Below, piece by piece: positions 17,246 to 26,741 of a DNA stretch of 64,000 nucleotides. Position numbers and translations under genes: made by a program. This DNA is from Bradyrhizobium canariense (GTDB lineage: Bacteria; Pseudomonadota; Alphaproteobacteria; Rhizobiales; Xanthobacteraceae). Within the stretch, counting starts at the first letter, position 1, and every line of letters starts with the position of its first letter. The stretch covers positions 6,785,001 to 6,849,000 of the forward strand of contig NZ_LT629750.1 in the NCBI RefSeq assembly GCF_900105125.1. The letters run 5' to 3'. The notes beneath the pieces were generated by a model that was not told where the DNA came from, searched no databases, and saw nothing but the letters and a program-made list of their open reading frames with translations.

Positions 17246-18259
17246 ATGCGAGCGGTAGTCCTTCGGGAACATGGCGATAACGACAAGCTTGAATACGAGG
17301 CGGATTATCCGACGCCGAAGGCAGGCGAGGGCGACGTCGTCGTGCGGGTCAAGGCCTCGTCGATCAATTACCACGACGTCTTCACGCGTCGCGGAATGCC
17401 GGGCATCAAGGTGCCGCTGCCGGTCATCATCGGGCTCGACGTGGTTGGCGAGATCGCCGAGATCGGCACGGGCGTCGACGGCTGGAAAGTCGGCGATCGC
17501 GTTCTGATCGATCCGGTCAACCGTGTCGAAGGCGGCCTGATGGGCGAAACCCAGGACGGCGGCCTCGCCGAATTCTGCCGCGCCAAGGCCCATCAACTGG
17601 TCCGGATTCCCGATGGCGTCAGCTTCGAGCAGGCGGCGGCGCTGCCCGTTGCTTATGGCACCGCGATCCGGATGATGAACACCATCGGCCAGATCAAGGC
17701 CGGCGAGAAGGTGCTGATCCTCGGCGCCAGCGGCGGCGTCGGCGTCTGCTGCGTCCAGCTCGCCAAGCTTGCGGGCGCCTATGTCATCGCCTGCGCCGGC
17801 AATGAGGAAAAAGGGCGTCGGCTGACCGAACTCGGCGCCGACGAGATTATTCTCTACACCCAGAACGATTTCATGAAGACGGTGTTCGAGCGCCATGGCA
17901 AGCCGCATCGGCGGCGGTTTGTCGAGGGCGGCGGCGTCGATGTCGTGGTCAATTTCACCGGCGGCGACACCTGGGTGAAATCGCTGCGCTGCCTGAAGCT
18001 GGGCGGCCGACTGCTCACCTGCGGCGCCACCGCCGGCTACTCTCCCACCGAGGATATCCGTTTCATCTGGACCTTCGAATTGAAGGTTCTTGGCTCCAAC
18101 GGTTGGGAGCGCGAGGATATCGAAAAATTGTTCGATCTGGTGCGGGCCGGCAAGCTTCAGGTGCTGATCGACAAAGCCTATCCGCTCACGGAGGCGAAGG
18201 AAGCGGTGCGGGTGATCGAGGATCGCGCCGTATTCGGAAAAGTCGTGGTGGTGCCGTGA
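17246..18259 (+). CDS. MDR-family NAD(P)H:quinone oxidoreductase-like protein, zinc-free
   Basis: A 337-residue medium-chain reductase. The GroES-like half has SSINYHDVFTRRG and GLDVVGEI; the Rossmann half has LILGASGGVGVCCVQLAKLAGA. The structural-zinc cysteine lobe and catalytic Cys/His are missing, so it belongs with quinone or enoyl reductases, not with zinc alcohol dehydrogenases. Predicted to reduce an alpha,beta-unsaturated carbonyl or CoA thioester intermediate. Its stop overlaps the GTG of the thioesterase gene, so translation is probably coupled. Confidence 0.87.
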   Translation: MRAVVLREHGDNDKLEYEADYPTPKAGEGDVVVRVKASSINYHDVFTRRGMPGIKVPLPVIIGLDVVGEIAEIGTGVDGWKVGDRVLIDPVNRVEGGLMGETQDGGLAEFCRAKAHQLVRIPDGVSFEQAAALPVAYGTAIRMMNTIGQIKAGEKVLILGASGGVGVCCVQLAKLAGAYVIACAGNEEKGRRLTELGADEIILYTQNDFMKTVFERHGKPHRRRFVEGGGVDVVVNFTGGDTWVKSLRCLKLGGRLLTCGATAGYSPTEDIRFIWTFELKVLGSNGWEREDIEKLFDLVRAGKLQVLIDKAYPLTEAKEAVRVIEDRAVFGKVVVVP

Positions 18260-18690
18260 GCAAGTCCGAAACCACCGCGCTGACGGCCGCCGAAATCCAA
18301 AAGATGCTGGATGCCTCGCCGTTCAACCTGTTTCTCGGCCTCACCGTGGTCAATGCGGATCCGATCAAGCAGGAAGTCACCATGCGCTCAGTGATGCGTG
18401 CGGAGTTTGAACGCCGTCCGGGATCGAAGCAGTGGCATGGCGGCGTGATCGCCTCGGTGATCGACACCGTCGGTGACTTCGCGGTCGGCATGATGGTCGG
18501 CCGCGGATTGCCGACGGTCAATTTCCGCGTCGACTATCTCAAACCCGCGGTCGACACCGCGCTGGTCGCGGTGTCGCGGGTGCGCCGCGCCGGCAAGAGT
18601 GTCGGCGTCGCCGACGTCGATGTGTTCGACGAGAAAGGCGCGCTGCTGGCGATCGGAAGAGGGACCTATTCAACACTCGAAGCAAAATAA
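18256..18690 (+). CDS. PaaI-type hotdog-fold thioesterase
   Basis: A 144-residue hotdog-fold protein with the PaaI/YdiI layout: FLGLTVV, then the helix stretch WHGGVIASVIDTVGDFAVG and the closing strand FRVDYLKPA. Such proteins hydrolyse acyl- or aryl-CoA esters. The catalytic Asp or Glu of the central helix is probably the Asp in VIDTVGDFA. The GTG at 18256 overlaps the previous stop; starting further upstream would only extend through the MDR gene. It sits in an operon with a CoA ligase, fitting a role in releasing stalled CoA esters. Confidence 0.88.
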   Translation: MSKSETTALTAAEIQKMLDASPFNLFLGLTVVNADPIKQEVTMRSVMRAEFERRPGSKQWHGGVIASVIDTVGDFAVGMMVGRGLPTVNFRVDYLKPAVDTALVAVSRVRRAGKSVGVADVDVFDEKGALLAIGRGTYSTLEAK

Positions 18691-18765
18691 CAACGCAAAC
18701 AACAACACTGGGACGGACGACGCACGACGAGGACCGGTTCGACGTAATCGAAACAAGGAAGAACG

Positions 18766-20370
18766 ATGAACAGGTTTTCGAGACGTGACTTTCTGATGAC
18801 GAGCGCGGGCGCCGCGTTCGCAACCCGCATGATCGAGCCTGCGCGCGCGGACGTCGAGGCACCAAAGCGCGGCGGCACGCTGCTCGCGACCTGGGGCGGC
18901 TTCGAGCCGCAATCGCTGTTCGTTCCCGCCGGCGGCGGATCGAGCCCGTATTTCACCTCGACCAAGGTCCACGAGCGGCTGCTCCGGCTCACGGTCGATC
19001 TGAAGTTCGAGCCGGTGCTGGCGCTCGAGATCAAGCCCGCCGCTGATTTTCGCAGTTACACGATCAAGCTGCGCGACGGCGTCACCTGGCACGACGGCAA
19101 GTCGTTCACCGCGGATGACGTCGTGTTCAACGCGATGGAATACTGGAAGCCGATTTCGGCGGGGGTGTCACTAGATGTGCTGGAAGGGGCCGAGGCGACC
19201 GATCCGCTGACCGTGGTGCTGAAATTCAAGGCGCCTGTTCCGGAGTTCTTCCTCAAGTCCGTGCTTGCCGGCAAGTCCGGCCTCGTCATTCCCAAGCACA
19301 TCTATGCGGGCGGCAATATCATTACCAACCCGATCAACAACACGCCGGTTGGTACCGGCCCGTTCAAGGTCAAGGAATGGGTCCGCGGCAGCCATGTCGA
19401 ATATCTTCGCAACGACAAATACTGGAACCCGTCGCTGCCCTATCTGGATCGTCTCGTGATCCGCTGGTGGCGCGACCCGGCATCGCGATCGGCGGCCTTC
19501 GAGGCTGGCCAACTCGATATCGGCACCTTCAATCCGATTCCGATGCCGGACATCGATCGTCTCATCAAGGGCGGCAAGATCATTGCCGAAACCAAGGGCT
19601 ATTCTAACTCGGCCTGGGTCACCACCATCGAATTCAACCAGCGCCGCGACATCTTCAACAAGCGGGAAGTGCGGCAGGCGCTGATGCAGGCGATCGATCG
19701 CCAATTCATTTCCGACACGATCTTCTTCGGCCGCGCCCATCCCTCGATCGGCGCCATCCACTCCTCGAACTCGATCTTCTTTACCAAGGATGTCCAGGAT
19801 TACCCGTTCGATTCCAAGAAAGCGGCCAAGATGCTCGATGCCGCCGGCTATCCGGTGAAGGGCGGCTCGCGTTTCAAGCTCAACCTGGTCTCGGCCGGCT
19901 GGTTCGAGGAAAACGAGAAGATTGGTCAATACATCAAGCAGGCGTTCGAGGATATCGACATCACAGTCGATCTGGCGGTGCCCGATCGCGCGACGTCGCT
20001 GAAGCGCATCTACACCGACTACGACTACGACGTCGCGATATCCAACAATTCCGGCAGCATCGAGCTGATCCCAAGCGCGACGGAGTTCTATACCACCGAC
20101 GGCATCGTCAAGGGCGCCGCGTTCCGCAATGCCACCGGCTATTCGAACCCGAAACTCGACGAGGTCGTCGCCAAGATGGCGGTCGAGACCGATGAACCGA
20201 AACGGATCGCGCTGGCCAAGGACTTCGACCGCCTCGCAACCAGCGAGGCGCCGCTGTTGCCGCTGGTTGATCTCGAACCGGTGACGATCGCGCGTTCCGA
20301 CGTCCGCAACCATTCCACGACCGCGGACTTCATGGGCGAAAGCTGGGCCGAACTCTGGCTCGACCGCTGA
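18766..20370 (+). CDS. ABC transporter substrate-binding protein, Dpp/Opp (SBP_bac_5) family
   Basis: A 534-residue periplasmic binding protein. It starts with a twin-arginine signal: SRRDFLMTSAGAAFATRM, with processing likely after PARA. Family motifs include LALEIKPAADFRSYTIKLRDGVTWHDGKSFTADDVVFN and VGTGPFKVKEWVRG, with EVRQALMQAIDRQ near the middle. Family 5 proteins bind peptides, but many rhizobial members take other organic solutes. The neighbouring CoA ligase and thioesterase point to a carboxylic acid. Tat export is notable because most family members use Sec. Confidence 0.92.
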   Translation: MNRFSRRDFLMTSAGAAFATRMIEPARADVEAPKRGGTLLATWGGFEPQSLFVPAGGGSSPYFTSTKVHERLLRLTVDLKFEPVLALEIKPAADFRSYTIKLRDGVTWHDGKSFTADDVVFNAMEYWKPISAGVSLDVLEGAEATDPLTVVLKFKAPVPEFFLKSVLAGKSGLVIPKHIYAGGNIITNPINNTPVGTGPFKVKEWVRGSHVEYLRNDKYWNPSLPYLDRLVIRWWRDPASRSAAFEAGQLDIGTFNPIPMPDIDRLIKGGKIIAETKGYSNSAWVTTIEFNQRRDIFNKREVRQALMQAIDRQFISDTIFFGRAHPSIGAIHSSNSIFFTKDVQDYPFDSKKAAKMLDAAGYPVKGGSRFKLNLVSAGWFEENEKIGQYIKQAFEDIDITVDLAVPDRATSLKRIYTDYDYDVAISNNSGSIELIPSATEFYTTDGIVKGAAFRNATGYSNPKLDEVVAKMAVETDEPKRIALAKDFDRLATSEAPLLPLVDLEPVTIARSDVRNHSTTADFMGESWAELWLDR

Positions 20371-20383
20371 ACGGAGCGCCGAC

Positions 20384-21352
20384 TTGCGTCGCATCGTCCT
20401 TCGCCGCCTCGTGCAGATCATCCCGCTGGTGTTGGCGGTGATCGTGCTCAACTTCGTGCTGATTCATCTTGCGCCCGGCAGCCTGTTCGACGTCATGACG
20501 TCGGAGCAGCAGATCACGGATCCTTCGATGCTGGATCAGCTGCGCCACACCTACGGGGTCGACCAGCCGACCTGGGTGCAGCTGGCGAAGTATATCTGGT
20601 CGGTGATGCGGCTCGACCTCGGGTTTTCCTACCGGCAGAACGCACCGGTGCTCGACGTGATCATGGACCAATTGCCGGCCACCCTGATCCTGATGCTGTC
20701 GGCGACCGCGATCGCGCTCGTGGTCGGCGTGACTGCCGGCGTACTGGCGTCGGTCAGGGTCAATACGATATGGGACAATCTGATCTCGCTCGGCGCAGTT
20801 TTCTTCTTTGCCGCGCCGAGTTTTTGGCTCGGGATCATGATGACGGTGCTGTTCGCCGTCAAACTCGGCTGGTTTCCTGTCGGCGGCATGCGCACGATTG
20901 GCGCCGACAACGGCGCGTTCGCCGATGCGCTGGACGTGATGCATCATCTGGTGCTGCCCGCCACCGCGCTCGGCCTGTTCTACGCCGCGACCTATGCGCG
21001 GGTGATGCGCGCTTCAATGCTGGAGGTGTTCCGGCTCGACTTTGTCCGCACCGCGCGCGCCAAGGGGTTGTCGCCGGCGCGGGTCACGCTGGCGCATGTG
21101 ATGCGCAACGCGCTGTTTCCGATCATTACGCTGCTCGGTCTGCAATTGGGCACGATCCTCGGCGGCAGTGTGGTGATCGAGGCCGTGTTCAGTTGGCCGG
21201 GCATCGGCAGCCTGCTGTTCGATAGCGTCATGAGCCGCAATTTCCCGATGGTGCTCGGCGTTCTCGTGCTGGGCTCGCTGCTGGTCGCGGTCGCCAATGC
21301 CGCGGTGGACCTGCTTTATCTGCGGCTCGATCCGCGTATTCGGCCGAGGTAG
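20384..21352 (+). CDS. ABC transporter permease, DppB/OppB type
   Basis: A 322-residue inner-membrane permease: first helix LVQIIPLVLAVIVLNFVLIHLAPG, extracellular loop with DPSMLDQLRHTYGVDQP, five further helices, and the EAA-like loop VRTARAKGLSPARVTLAHVMRNAL. A TTG start at 20384 is used, with GGAG about eight bases upstream and only 13 bases from the binding-protein stop. It pairs with the DppC-type permease that follows five bases after its stop. Confidence 0.91.
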   Translation: MRRIVLRRLVQIIPLVLAVIVLNFVLIHLAPGSLFDVMTSEQQITDPSMLDQLRHTYGVDQPTWVQLAKYIWSVMRLDLGFSYRQNAPVLDVIMDQLPATLILMLSATAIALVVGVTAGVLASVRVNTIWDNLISLGAVFFFAAPSFWLGIMMTVLFAVKLGWFPVGGMRTIGADNGAFADALDVMHHLVLPATALGLFYAATYARVMRASMLEVFRLDFVRTARAKGLSPARVTLAHVMRNALFPIITLLGLQLGTILGGSVVIEAVFSWPGIGSLLFDSVMSRNFPMVLGVLVLGSLLVAVANAAVDLLYLRLDPRIRPR

Positions 21353-21356
21353 GCGC

Positions 21357-22202
21357 ATGTTGACGCTGACCATCGATTTTGCCCGCCGCTTCGCCCGCAA
21401 TCGTGCGGCGCTGGCCGGCCTCGTCCTGGTGGTCGTGGTGATCGGCGTCGCGTTGGCTGCGCCCTGGATGTTCCCGCGCAATCCGCTGCGCATCGTCGGC
21501 CGTCCCGAGATCTGGCCGTTCGTCAACTCGCGTTATCCGCTGGGCACGGATTCGCTGGGCCGTGATATCGCGGCGATGATCGCCTACGGCGCGCGCACCA
21601 CGCTCTTGATCGGACTCTGCGCCAGCCTGACGGCAACGATCATCGGCATCACGGTCGGCGCCATGGCCGCCTATTTCGGCGGATGGGTTGACGAACTGCT
21701 GATGCGCTTCACCGAACTGTTTCAGACCATCCCGAACCTGATCTTCGTGCTGACGATCGTTTCAATTCTCGGCCAGAAGATCGAATATGTGACGATCGCC
21801 GTGGGGATCGTGAGCTGGAATCCGATCGCGCGGCTGACGCGCGCCGAGTTCCTGTCGCTGCGCGACCGCGAATTCGTCCAGGCCTGCCGTGCGATGGGAA
21901 TGGGCAATCTGCGGATCATGTTCGGCGAGATACTTCCCAACGCGCTACCGCCGGTGATCGTGCTGTCGTCGCTGGTGATCGCCGGCGCCGTCCTGTTCGA
22001 ATCGGCGGTGTCGTTTCTTGGCCTCGGCGATCCCAACGTCTCGAGCTGGGGACGCTTGATCGGCGATGGCCGTACCCTGATCCGCACCTCCTGGTACATC
22101 TGCGCGGTGCCGGGCGTGGCGATCATGCTCACGGTGCTGGCGCTCAATTTGGTTGGCGACGGTCTCAACGATGCGCTCAACCCCAAGCTTCGGGACCGCT
22201 AA
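21357..22202 (+). CDS. ABC transporter permease, DppC/OppC type
   Basis: A 281-residue permease: N-terminal helix AALAGLVLVVVVIGVALAAPW, the DppC-family cue YPLGTDSLGRDIAAMIAYGARTTL, and the cytoplasmic loop VQACRAMGMGNLRIMFGEILPNALPPVIV that contacts the ATPases. The ATG at 21357 (MLTLTIDF) follows GAGGT and begins just after the upstream permease stop; earlier in-frame starts would lie inside that gene. The next gene starts two bases after its stop. Confidence 0.91.
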   Translation: MLTLTIDFARRFARNRAALAGLVLVVVVIGVALAAPWMFPRNPLRIVGRPEIWPFVNSRYPLGTDSLGRDIAAMIAYGARTTLLIGLCASLTATIIGITVGAMAAYFGGWVDELLMRFTELFQTIPNLIFVLTIVSILGQKIEYVTIAVGIVSWNPIARLTRAEFLSLRDREFVQACRAMGMGNLRIMFGEILPNALPPVIVLSSLVIAGAVLFESAVSFLGLGDPNVSSWGRLIGDGRTLIRTSWYICAVPGVAIMLTVLALNLVGDGLNDALNPKLRDR

Positions 22203-22203
22203 C

Positions 22204-23232
22204 ATGGGCGTCAGCAAGGTTCCTGACGGCGCCCCGATCCTCGATATCGACAGCCTGCAGGTGTCGCTGTTCACCCGGCGCGGCGTGCTGCCCGCGGTCG
22301 ACGGCCTGTCGCTGACGGTCTCGGCCGGCGAGACCGTGGCTGTTGTCGGCGAGTCCGGCTGCGGCAAGTCGCTGACGGCGCTGGCGGTCATGCGCCTGTT
22401 GCCATGGCCGCCGGCCAGGATCGTCGGTGGCGCGGTGCGCTTCATGGGACGCGACCTTGCCACCTTGTCCGATCGCGCGATGCAGCGCGTGCGCGGCAAG
22501 GATATCTCGATGATCTTTCAGGATCCGATGAGCTCGCTCAATCCAGTGGTCACCATCGGAGATCAGCTGATCGAAGCGGTGCAGTCGCATAACGACGTCT
22601 CGCGCAAGGAGGCAGAACACCGTGCCGTCGAATTGCTGCGGCAGGTCCGCATCCCGGACGCCGAACGCCGGCTGCATGATTTTCCGCACCAGATGTCCGG
22701 CGGCATGAGCCAGCGCGTCATGATCGCGATGGCGATCGCCTGCGGACCGAAACTGCTGATCGCGGACGAGCCGACCACCGCGCTCGACGTCACCATCCAG
22801 GCGCAGATCCTGGATCTGATGAAGGAGCTGCAGGCGAACTTCGGCATGGCAATGATCATCATCACCCACGATCTCGGCGTCGTCGCCGAGACCGCGGACC
22901 GTGTCGTGGTGATGTATGCCGGCCGCAAGGTCGAGGAGGCGCCGGTCGAGGCGTTGTTCGAGCGGCCGCTGCATCGCTATACACGCGGCCTGCTCGGCGC
23001 CACGCCTTCGGCGATGCGGCGGCACAGCACCAGGCTTGCCGAGATCAGCGGTGCCGTTCCGGCCTTGTCCGAGCTGCCGGTTGGCTGCGCCTTCCAGAAC
23101 CGCTGCCCCGATGCCTTCGACCGTTGCCGCGCCGAACGGCCGGCCTTGATGCCGCTGATGCCAGGCCGCACCGCGGCGTGTTTCGCTGCCGAAGAGGAGT
23201 TATCGCGACATGTCGCTGCTGTCGGTACTTAG
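22204..23232 (+). CDS. ABC transporter ATP-binding protein, DppD/OppD type
   Basis: A 342-residue ATPase with Walker [10 protein letters not shown]-loop [14 protein letters not shown], signature MSGGMSQR, Walker [14 protein letters not shown] and switch HDLG. The C-terminal Opp/Dpp extension has a cysteine cluster, [14 protein letters not shown], followed by a cysteine in TAACF; this pattern resembles the Fe-S-binding tails known in some family members. Start at 22204 (MGVSKVPDG). It overlaps the next ATPase gene by 23 bases. Confidence 0.92.
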   Translation: MGVSKVPDGAPILDIDSLQVSLFTRRGVLPAVDGLSLTVSAGETVAVVGESGCGKSLTALAVMRLLPWPPARIVGGAVRFMGRDLATLSDRAMQRVRGKDISMIFQDPMSSLNPVVTIGDQLIEAVQSHNDVSRKEAEHRAVELLRQVRIPDAERRLHDFPHQMSGGMSQRVMIAMAIACGPKLLIADEPTTALDVTIQAQILDLMKELQANFGMAMIIITHDLGVVAETADRVVVMYAGRKVEEAPVEALFERPLHRYTRGLLGATPSAMRRHSTRLAEISGAVPALSELPVGCAFQNRCPDAFDRCRAERPALMPLMPGRTAACFAAEEELSRHVAAVGT

Positions 23233-24199
23233 CCTTTGCGTGCAATACCAGAGCGCGCAGGGCACGGTGCGCGCGGTCGACGACGTCAGCTTCGATCTCG
23301 AGGCCGGCGAGACCATCGGCCTGGTCGGCGAATCCGGTTGCGGCAAATCGACCTTGTCCAAGGCGATCATGCGCCTGGTGCCGTGCTCTGACGGCCGCGT
23401 CGTGCTCGACGGCCAGGACATCACCAATCTGCAGGGCGCGCAGCTCAAGCCTGTGCGCAAGACCATGCAGATGATCTTTCAGGACCCTTACGGTTCGCTC
23501 AATCCACGCCACGACATCGGCACCATCATCGGCCAGCCGCTCAGCGTCGCCGGATGGTCGCGCCGCGACATCCGCGATCGGGTCGCCGAGCTGATGCAGC
23601 AGGTCGGGTTGCCGGCGGATGGCGCGCGGCGCTATCCGCACGAATTCTCCGGCGGTCAGCGGCAGCGGATCGGAATAGCCCGTGCGCTGGCTCTGAGACC
23701 GAAGGTCATCATCTGCGACGAGCCGGTGTCGGCGCTGGACGTCTCGGTCCGTGCCCAGGTCATCAATCTGCTGCAGGACCTGCAGCAGCAGACCGGCGTG
23801 TCGTATCTCTTCATCTCGCACGATCTGTCGGTGATCGAACACGTCTCCGACCGGCTGATTGTGATGTATCTCGGCCGCATCGTCGAAAGCGGGCGCGGCG
23901 CTGATCTCTGGCGGCAGCCGGCGCATCCTTACACGCTGGCGCTGCTGGCGGCGGCGCCGGTCGCCGATCCGAAGCTGGCGCGCAGCCGGACCAGAAGCAT
24001 TTTGCAAGGCGAGTTGCCAAGTCCGCTCAATCCTCCGACGGGCTGCAGCTTCCACGAGCGCTGTCAGATGGCGCGCGAGCGCTGCAGCCAGGAGCGGCCG
24101 CTGCTGCGGGCGGTGTCCGGCGGCCGCATGGTGGCCTGTCACTATGACCTGCTCGAGCAGCCCGCCGGGGTGCCGCAGGCCGTGAGCGCGGCCAGATGA
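23210..24199 (+). CDS. ABC transporter ATP-binding protein, DppF/OppF type
   Basis: A 329-residue partner ATPase with Walker [25 protein letters not shown], signature FSGGQRQRIGIARAL, Walker B VIICDEPVSALDVSV and switch HDLSVIEHVSDR. The C-terminal segment CSFHERCQMARERC with a later Cys-His forms the same cysteine cluster as in its partner. GAGGAG lies about ten bases before the ATG. It completes a five-part importer whose genes overlap or nearly touch. Confidence 0.92.
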   Translation: MSLLSVLSLCVQYQSAQGTVRAVDDVSFDLEAGETIGLVGESGCGKSTLSKAIMRLVPCSDGRVVLDGQDITNLQGAQLKPVRKTMQMIFQDPYGSLNPRHDIGTIIGQPLSVAGWSRRDIRDRVAELMQQVGLPADGARRYPHEFSGGQRQRIGIARALALRPKVIICDEPVSALDVSVRAQVINLLQDLQQQTGVSYLFISHDLSVIEHVSDRLIVMYLGRIVESGRGADLWRQPAHPYTLALLAAAPVADPKLARSRTRSILQGELPSPLNPPTGCSFHERCQMARERCSQERPLLRAVSGGRMVACHYDLLEQPAGVPQAVSAAR

Positions 24200-24228
24200 G
24201 TGATTTCAGGGAAAAAGGAGTCTTGCCC

Positions 24229-25737
24229 ATGCGCTGGCATAATCTCGGTGATCTGATCGACCGCAACGGCAATCTCGACAAGGAGGCCATCGTCGATCTC
24301 GCCTTGCCCGGTGGTCCGCGGATCTACACGCATCGGCAGATTGACCGCCTCGCCGATGGGGTTGCGAACTACCTGTTCGAGCGGGGCTTCGCCCGCGGCA
24401 CCCACATCGCAATCGCGGCGTTCAACCGGGCCGAATATGTTATCGCTTATTTCGGCATCATGCGGGCCGGCTGCATTGCCGTGCCCGTCAATATCAAATT
24501 GCCGCGCGAGACCGTCGATTACGTGATGGACGATGCCGCCATCGCGCTCGCCTTTGTCGATGCGGCGAACCGCGGGCTTGTGCGCGACAACATCCCGGTC
24601 ATCAACTTCGACGACGCCGGTCCGAACGGGTTTGCCGCGACCGTCGCGCCCGGCATTTTTACGAGCGTGGTGGCAGGCCCCGACGAGGTTGGCCAGATGC
24701 TCTATACGTCCGGTTCGACGGGCCGGCCCAAAGGTGTACCGCTGTCGCATTATGGCCAGCTTTGGGCGATTTCGACCCGTACCAGCGGTGCGCAGAACGA
24801 AGCGGACCGCTACATCATCGCGCAGCCACTGTTTCATATGAACGGGCTGTTTGCGCTCAAGACCATCTTTGCCACCAACGCCTCGGTGGTGCTGCTGCCG
24901 GCGTTCGAGACCCGCAGCTATATCGAGGCGATCGCGAAATATAAGGTGACTGCGGCCGGCGCCGTTCCCACGATGTGGGCGAGGGTGGTCAAGGAGACCG
25001 AGCTGCTCGCGCGGAACGACATTACCTCCGTCCGTCGGCTGATGCTGGGTTCGGCGCCGATGACCATGGGGCTATGGGACAAGATCAAGCAGGCGCTGCC
25101 CAACGTCACGATCTCGATCGGCTATGGCACCACCGAGGCCGGTCCCGCGGTGTTCGGACCGCATCCGAACGGCATTCCGACGCCGCCGCTGGCGCTGGGT
25201 TATCCGATCACGCTCGACAGCGTCAAGCTGGTCAATGGCAGCGAAAACGAGGGCGTGCTGCTGATGCGCAACCCAGCGCTGATGGACCACTACCACAATC
25301 TGCCGCAGCAGACGGCCAAGGCGATCACCGACGGCTGGTACTACAGCGGCGACGTGATGCGGCGCGACGACAATGGATTTTATTATTTTGTCGGCCGTGC
25401 CGACGACATGTTCGTCTGTTCGGGCGAGAACATCTATCCGGGTGAAGTGGAAAAACTGCTTGAACGTCATCCGCAGGTCCAGCAGGCGGCGGTGGTGCCG
25501 CTGCCGGACGAAGAACGCAGCCAGGTCCCGGTCGCCTTCATCGTCACGCGCGCCAATGCCAAGCCGAGTGCCGAGGAGATACGGAAATTCACCATCGCCA
25601 ATGGGCCGGCTTATCAGCATCCGCGCCGGATCGAGTTCGTCAACGAACTGCCTTGGGCCGGCACCAACAAGATCGACCGCAAATCCCTGATCGCGCGGGC
25701 GCGTTCGCTCGAAGCGGCACAAGGCTGGTCGGCGTGA
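24229..25737 (+). CDS. AMP-dependent acyl-CoA synthetase / ligase
   Basis: About 502 residues of the ANL adenylating superfamily. The AMP-binding P-loop reads YTSGSTGRPKGVPLSH; further motifs are GYGTTEAGP, the hinge GDVMRRDDNGFYYFVGRADD and the C-terminal catalytic lysine in TNKIDRKSL. It would activate a carboxylic acid to its CoA ester using ATP. The ATG at 24229 is preferred (AAAAAGGAG upstream, eight-base spacing) over an ATG at 24196 that overlaps the ATPase stop. Substrate is probably the compound brought in by the adjoining importer; identity unknown. Confidence 0.9.
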   Translation: MRWHNLGDLIDRNGNLDKEAIVDLALPGGPRIYTHRQIDRLADGVANYLFERGFARGTHIAIAAFNRAEYVIAYFGIMRAGCIAVPVNIKLPRETVDYVMDDAAIALAFVDAANRGLVRDNIPVINFDDAGPNGFAATVAPGIFTSVVAGPDEVGQMLYTSGSTGRPKGVPLSHYGQLWAISTRTSGAQNEADRYIIAQPLFHMNGLFALKTIFATNASVVLLPAFETRSYIEAIAKYKVTAAGAVPTMWARVVKETELLARNDITSVRRLMLGSAPMTMGLWDKIKQALPNVTISIGYGTTEAGPAVFGPHPNGIPTPPLALGYPITLDSVKLVNGSENEGVLLMRNPALMDHYHNLPQQTAKAITDGWYYSGDVMRRDDNGFYYFVGRADDMFVCSGENIYPGEVEKLLERHPQVQQAAVVPLPDEERSQVPVAFIVTRANAKPSAEEIRKFTIANGPAYQHPRRIEFVNELPWAGTNKIDRKSLIARARSLEAAQGWSA

Positions 25738-26495
25738 CAGCGCTGTCGGGCAAGATCGCGCTCGTCACCGGCGCCAGCCGCGGCATCGGCAAGGCGATCG
25801 CGCAGCGGCTCGCACGCGACGGCGCCACCGTCGCCATCCATTATCATGCCGCTGCGGAAGCCGCGAATGCCGTCATCGACGATATCATCGCGGCCGGCGG
25901 TTCGGCGTTCGCGCTACAAGCCAATCTGGCCGAACGCGGCGGCGCCACCGCACTCGCCGGAAAATTCAAGGCGGAACTGACGGAGCGATATGGCAGGGCC
26001 GAGTTCGACATCCTCGTCAACAATGCCGGGGTCGGCGGGCGCGCGACCATCGAGGACATCACGGAAGACGATTTCGAACGGATGCTGCAGATCAATCTCA
26101 AATCGCCGTTCTTCCTGATCAAGGCGCTGTTGCCGCATCTGCGCGCGGGCGGACGCATCATCAACATCTCGTCGATGGGAACGCGAGCTGCTTATCCGGA
26201 TATGGCGGCCTATGCGCCGGCGAAGGCGGGACTGGAAGTGCTGAGCCGGCTGTTGGCTGTCCATCTCGGCCGTCGCGGCATCACCGTGAATGCGGTGATG
26301 CCCGGCGCGACCGCGACCGACATGAACGTCAATGCGCGCGATCCCGTCGCAAGTCAGGCGATGGCGAAGACGATCGCGCTTGGTCGCGTCGGGCGGCCGA
26401 TGGACATCGCCAAGGTGGTGGCGTTCCTGGCGTCGGATGACGGTGGATGGGTCACCGGCCAGCAGATCGATGCCAGCGGCGGTCAGCGCTTGTAG
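25734..26495 (+). CDS. Short-chain dehydrogenase/reductase
   Basis: A 253-residue classical SDR with the cofactor motif TGASRGIGKAIA, NNAGVGG, catalytic Ser in NISSMG, and a variant of the active-site tetrad: Y-x3-K appears as YAPAKAG. The C-terminal PGATATDMN loop and a final GWVTGQQIDASGGQ strand are typical. The GTG at 25734 overlaps the ligase stop by four bases. It is the last gene of the long array. Likely oxidises a hydroxyacyl or reduces a ketoacyl intermediate; NADP preference is likely from the Arg in the first motif. Confidence 0.92.
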   Translation: MTALSGKIALVTGASRGIGKAIAQRLARDGATVAIHYHAAAEAANAVIDDIIAAGGSAFALQANLAERGGATALAGKFKAELTERYGRAEFDILVNNAGVGGRATIEDITEDDFERMLQINLKSPFFLIKALLPHLRAGGRIINISSMGTRAAYPDMAAYAPAKAGLEVLSRLLAVHLGRRGITVNAVMPGATATDMNVNARDPVASQAMAKTIALGRVGRPMDIAKVVAFLASDDGGWVTGQQIDASGGQRL

Positions 26496-26645
26496 GCTGC
26501 TTCCTTCCCGCGGAGCTTAGGCGCGGCGGCCGTGAGCTGCCGCTGTTGTTCAGTCACCGAGACCAAACCCGGTATTTGCATTTCGCGGCGCGCTTCGGGC
26601 CGGCGTAAGCCCTTTGCCGCGAGTTTGCGCAGGCGCTGACAAAAA

Positions 26646-26666
26646 TTTATGCTCGCGGTTCATAAA
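26646..26666. promoter_or_regulatory. Candidate autoregulatory dyad of the Lrp/AsnC gene
   Basis: TTTATG (26646-26651) and CATAAA (26661-26666) form an AT-rich inverted repeat with a nine-base spacer about 75 bases before the Lrp/AsnC start. Lrp-type regulators often bind such dyads in their own promoters. The rest of the 246-base gap shows nothing else clear. Confidence 0.35.
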
Positions 26667-26741
26667 ATCCGGCAATAACATTGCTCAAATTCAGTAACAG
26701 GTAGTGGAAATTTCCGCGTCCTGCCTGGATTGGAGGCCGAC

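Noticed and set aside
19171..20451. Long minus-strand open frame opposite the Dpp-type binding protein gene
   Set aside because: It lies entirely over a well-supported gene, has Asp/Arg/His-rich antisense composition and no domain; it is a by-product of high GC codon use.
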